DNA of 6,249 bases from Verrucomicrobiota bacterium (GTDB taxonomy: Bacteria; Verrucomicrobiota; Verrucomicrobiia; Chthoniobacterales; UBA10450), in assembly GCA_003218345.1 (NCBI GenBank), contig QHNF01000089.1, positions 1 through 6,249 of the forward strand, written 5' to 3'. The translations under genes were made by a program, and so were the position numbers. How positions within the stretch are numbered: the first letter of the stretch is position 1; the number at the start of each line of letters is the position of its first letter. A model generated the notes under the pieces. It was not told the DNA's origin. It saw only the letters and a list, made by a program, of their open reading frames with translations, and ran no database searches. Positions 4,711 to 6,249 of the stretch are shown piece by piece.

Positions 4711-5748
4711 ATGCCAATCCGTTACGGTCGTTTTGAAATGCCGAAAACTCTCGTCAAAGACGAGAACACAGCCACAGATACTTACGCCAAGTTCATTGCC
4801 GAGCCATTCGAAGCCGGCTATGGCCACACTGTCGGAAATTCCCTCCGACGCGTCCTGCTTTCCTCGTTGGAAGGCGCGGCCATCACGGCCGCAAAAATCG
4901 CGGGGGCGCAGCATGAGTTCGCCACGCTTCCGGGTGTGGTCGAGGACGTGACCGACATTGTCCTCAATCTCAAAAAAGTGAAATTTAAAGCCGATGACCA
5001 CGAGCCGAAGAAGCTTTCGCTAACTGTAAACAAGGAGGGCGAAGTCACCGCTGGTGATATTCAGGTGGTGCAAGGCTACGAAGTGCTCAATCCCAAACAG
5101 ATCATCTGCACTCTGGACAAGAAACATAAATTCGACGCCGAGCTCGATGTGCGCGTTGGCCGCGGATTTGCCACAGGCGAGGAAAACAAGCGTGTTGACC
5201 AGGCGATCGGTCTCATCCCGATCGATTCCATCTTTTCACCGGTCACACGGGTCAAGTACGCGGTCGAAAACACGCGTGTCGGTCAGCGCACCGATTACGA
5301 CAAGCTCATTCTCGAAATTTGGACCGACGGGCGCTTGACACCAGATGACGCGTTGCTCCAAGCCTCGGCCATTTTGCGGCATCACCTCGATGTCTTCGTT
5401 AACTTTAACGAAGAAATTATCGAATTCGATCAGACACCGGCTGGCGTGAGCGAAGAAAACCTGAAGCTGAAGAAGCTGCTGAATATGAGCGTGAACGAGA
5501 TCGAGCTGAGCGTGCGCGCCGCGAATTGCCTGAACAATGCGAACATCACGACAGTGGGTCAACTTTCCCAGAAGACTGAGGCCGAAATGCTGAAGTATCG
5601 CAACTTCGGCAAGAAATCGTTGAACGAAATCAAAGACAAACTGCAACAGCTTGGCTTGGGCCTTGGGATGAAATTCGATCCCGGCCTCGTCGACGTGCCA
5701 GTGAGCGGGGATGGCGCCGGCCCGAGCGGACCGGCTGCCGAAGAGTAA
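4711..5748 (+). CDS. rpoA: DNA-directed RNA polymerase subunit alpha
   Basis: RpoA dimerises to start assembly of RNA polymerase, and its C-terminal domain contacts upstream promoter DNA and activators. The 345-residue product is slightly longer than the E. coli subunit (329). The N-terminal assembly domain (about 10-240) has [20 protein letters not shown] (33-52) and [10 protein letters not shown] (54-63). A linker precedes the C-terminal domain (about 255-322), with the block [15 protein letters not shown] (265-279) and [13 protein letters not shown] (299-311). Counting along the alignment, Arg269, Asn272, Gly300, Lys302 and Ser303 match the DNA-contacting E. coli residues Arg265, Asn268, Gly296, Lys298 and Ser299. 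A Gly/Pro/Ala tail ends in AAEE. ATG 4711 is preferred; ATG 4738 (MPKTLVKDE) is a possible shorter start, and no clear Shine-Dalgarno motif marks either. rplQ follows after 31 bases, as in most alpha operons, but rpsM, rpsK and rpsD do not lie immediately upstream. Confidence 0.98.
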   Translation: MPIRYGRFEMPKTLVKDENTATDTYAKFIAEPFEAGYGHTVGNSLRRVLLSSLEGAAITAAKIAGAQHEFATLPGVVEDVTDIVLNLKKVKFKADDHEPKKLSLTVNKEGEVTAGDIQVVQGYEVLNPKQIICTLDKKHKFDAELDVRVGRGFATGEENKRVDQAIGLIPIDSIFSPVTRVKYAVENTRVGQRTDYDKLILEIWTDGRLTPDDALLQASAILRHHLDVFVNFNEEIIEFDQTPAGVSEENLKLKKLLNMSVNEIELSVRAANCLNNANITTVGQLSQKTEAEMLKYRNFGKKSLNEIKDKLQQLGLGLGMKFDPGLVDVPVSGDGAGPSGPAAEE

Positions 5749-5779
5749 GCCTCGGATCGAAGATCGCGTTCGCCACCCT

Positions 5780-6249
5780 ATGAGGCATCAAAAAAAGACG
5801 ATCAAGCTAGGTCGCACGGCTGAGCATCGCAAGGCGCTGCTGGCAAATCAGGTTTGCTCTTTGATCGAACACCAACGCATCAAGACCACGCTCGCCAAAG
5901 CAAAGGCAGTTCGACCTCTCGCCGAACGAATGGTCACGCTTGGCAAAAAAGGATCGATTCACGCTCGTCGCACGGCTTTCGCGACCCTGCGCCAAAAGAA
6001 TGCCGTGAGAAAATTGTTCGACGACATCGCACCAAGATCGGCGGAGCGCAATGGCGGTTACACACGCATCGTGAAGCTTGGCCAGCGTAAGAGCGACTCC
6101 GCTCCCATGGCATTCATCGAGTGGGTTGACGCAGCACAACTCGTCGAGGAAAAGGCGGCGGAAGAAAAAAAGGCGAAACGAAAAGAGGCCGAACCAAAGC
6201 CAAAGCGGACGGAACCAGAGCGCACAGAGCTACAGTCAAAAGAGCCGGC
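5780..6249 (+). CDS. rplQ: 50S ribosomal protein L17 (bL17), 3' end outside window
   Basis: bL17 is a large-subunit protein located near the exit of the peptide tunnel. The frame runs from ATG 5780 off the end of the window: 156 residues plus two bases with no stop. Residues 1 to about 117 are the complete conserved domain: [21 protein letters not shown] (1-21), [22 protein letters not shown] (33-54), HARR (61-64), [13 protein letters not shown] (91-103) and [10 protein letters not shown] (108-117). From about residue 121 there is a charged extension ([23 protein letters not shown] and onward) of at least 36 residues, rich in Lys, Glu and Pro. Many bacterial bL17 proteins end near 115-127 residues, so this tail is long. 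The gene starts 31 bases after the rpoA stop with no evident Shine-Dalgarno motif; co-transcription with rpoA is likely. Confidence 0.96.
   Translation, partial: MRHQKKTIKLGRTAEHRKALLANQVCSLIEHQRIKTTLAKAKAVRPLAERMVTLGKKGSIHARRTAFATLRQKNAVRKLFDDIAPRSAERNGGYTRIVKLGQRKSDSAPMAFIEWVDAAQLVEEKAAEEKKAKRKEAEPKPKRTEPERTELQSKEP

Noticed and set aside
4324..5001. Minus-strand open frame of 225 codons across the rpoA leader and 5' end
   Set aside because: It runs antisense through the second TPM gene, the hairpin spacer and rpoA, with no family resemblance, and high-GC codon bias readily yields such frames.
5236..5646. Minus-strand open frame of 136 codons inside rpoA
   Set aside because: It lies fully within conserved rpoA coding sequence and looks like an antisense shadow.
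1..6249. CRISPR array, tRNA or rRNA gene, transposase or toxin-antitoxin pair
   Set aside because: No regularly spaced direct repeats, cloverleaf with CCA-proximal stem, rRNA-like sequence or transposase motif was found on either strand by reading.

Overview
The window looks like a piece of a Verrucomicrobiota chromosome, possibly from the Chthoniobacterales / Spartobacteria group. The basis is the RpoA wording, the moderate GC content, and palindromic spacer repeats whose accidental translations (for example NTRDACAT, SADILPAAAG, NMPALRS) I associate with that phylum. This assignment is from memory of such sequences and was not searched.

All eight genes read left to right. Bases 1-327 are the 3' end of glmM (phosphoglucosamine mutase, peptidoglycan precursor synthesis). 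scpB (351-974) follows 23 bases later and encodes the ScpB subunit of the SMC condensin. A repeat-bearing spacer leads to an exported serine hydrolase of the beta-lactamase class C / penicillin-binding-protein-like family (1147-2214). A second spacer rich in stem-loops precedes a compact envelope cluster: a LemA family protein (2406-3059), a membrane-anchored TPM-domain protein with a signal peptide and glycine-rich tail (3215-3994), and a small soluble TPM-domain protein (3999-4436). A structured 274-base spacer leads to rpoA (4711-5748, RNA polymerase alpha) and rplQ (5780 to beyond the window, ribosomal protein bL17).

The genes form functional blocks: cell-wall precursor and chromosome segregation, then an envelope hydrolase, then the LemA-TPM-TPM module, then the distal end of the alpha operon. 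rpoA and rplQ are not directly preceded by rpsM, rpsK and rpsD as in many bacteria. The strong tandem hairpins after the second TPM gene suggest that rpoA-rplQ has its own transcription start or a leader.

The least explained parts are the four spacers. Each carries inverted-repeat DNA. One repeat supplies the scpB stop codon, one lies across the candidate start of the TPM gene, and one has an arm ending 5 bases before the rpoA ATG. No RNA genes, CRISPR arrays, complete insertion sequences or defence systems were seen, and no gene-free stretch exceeds 300 bases.
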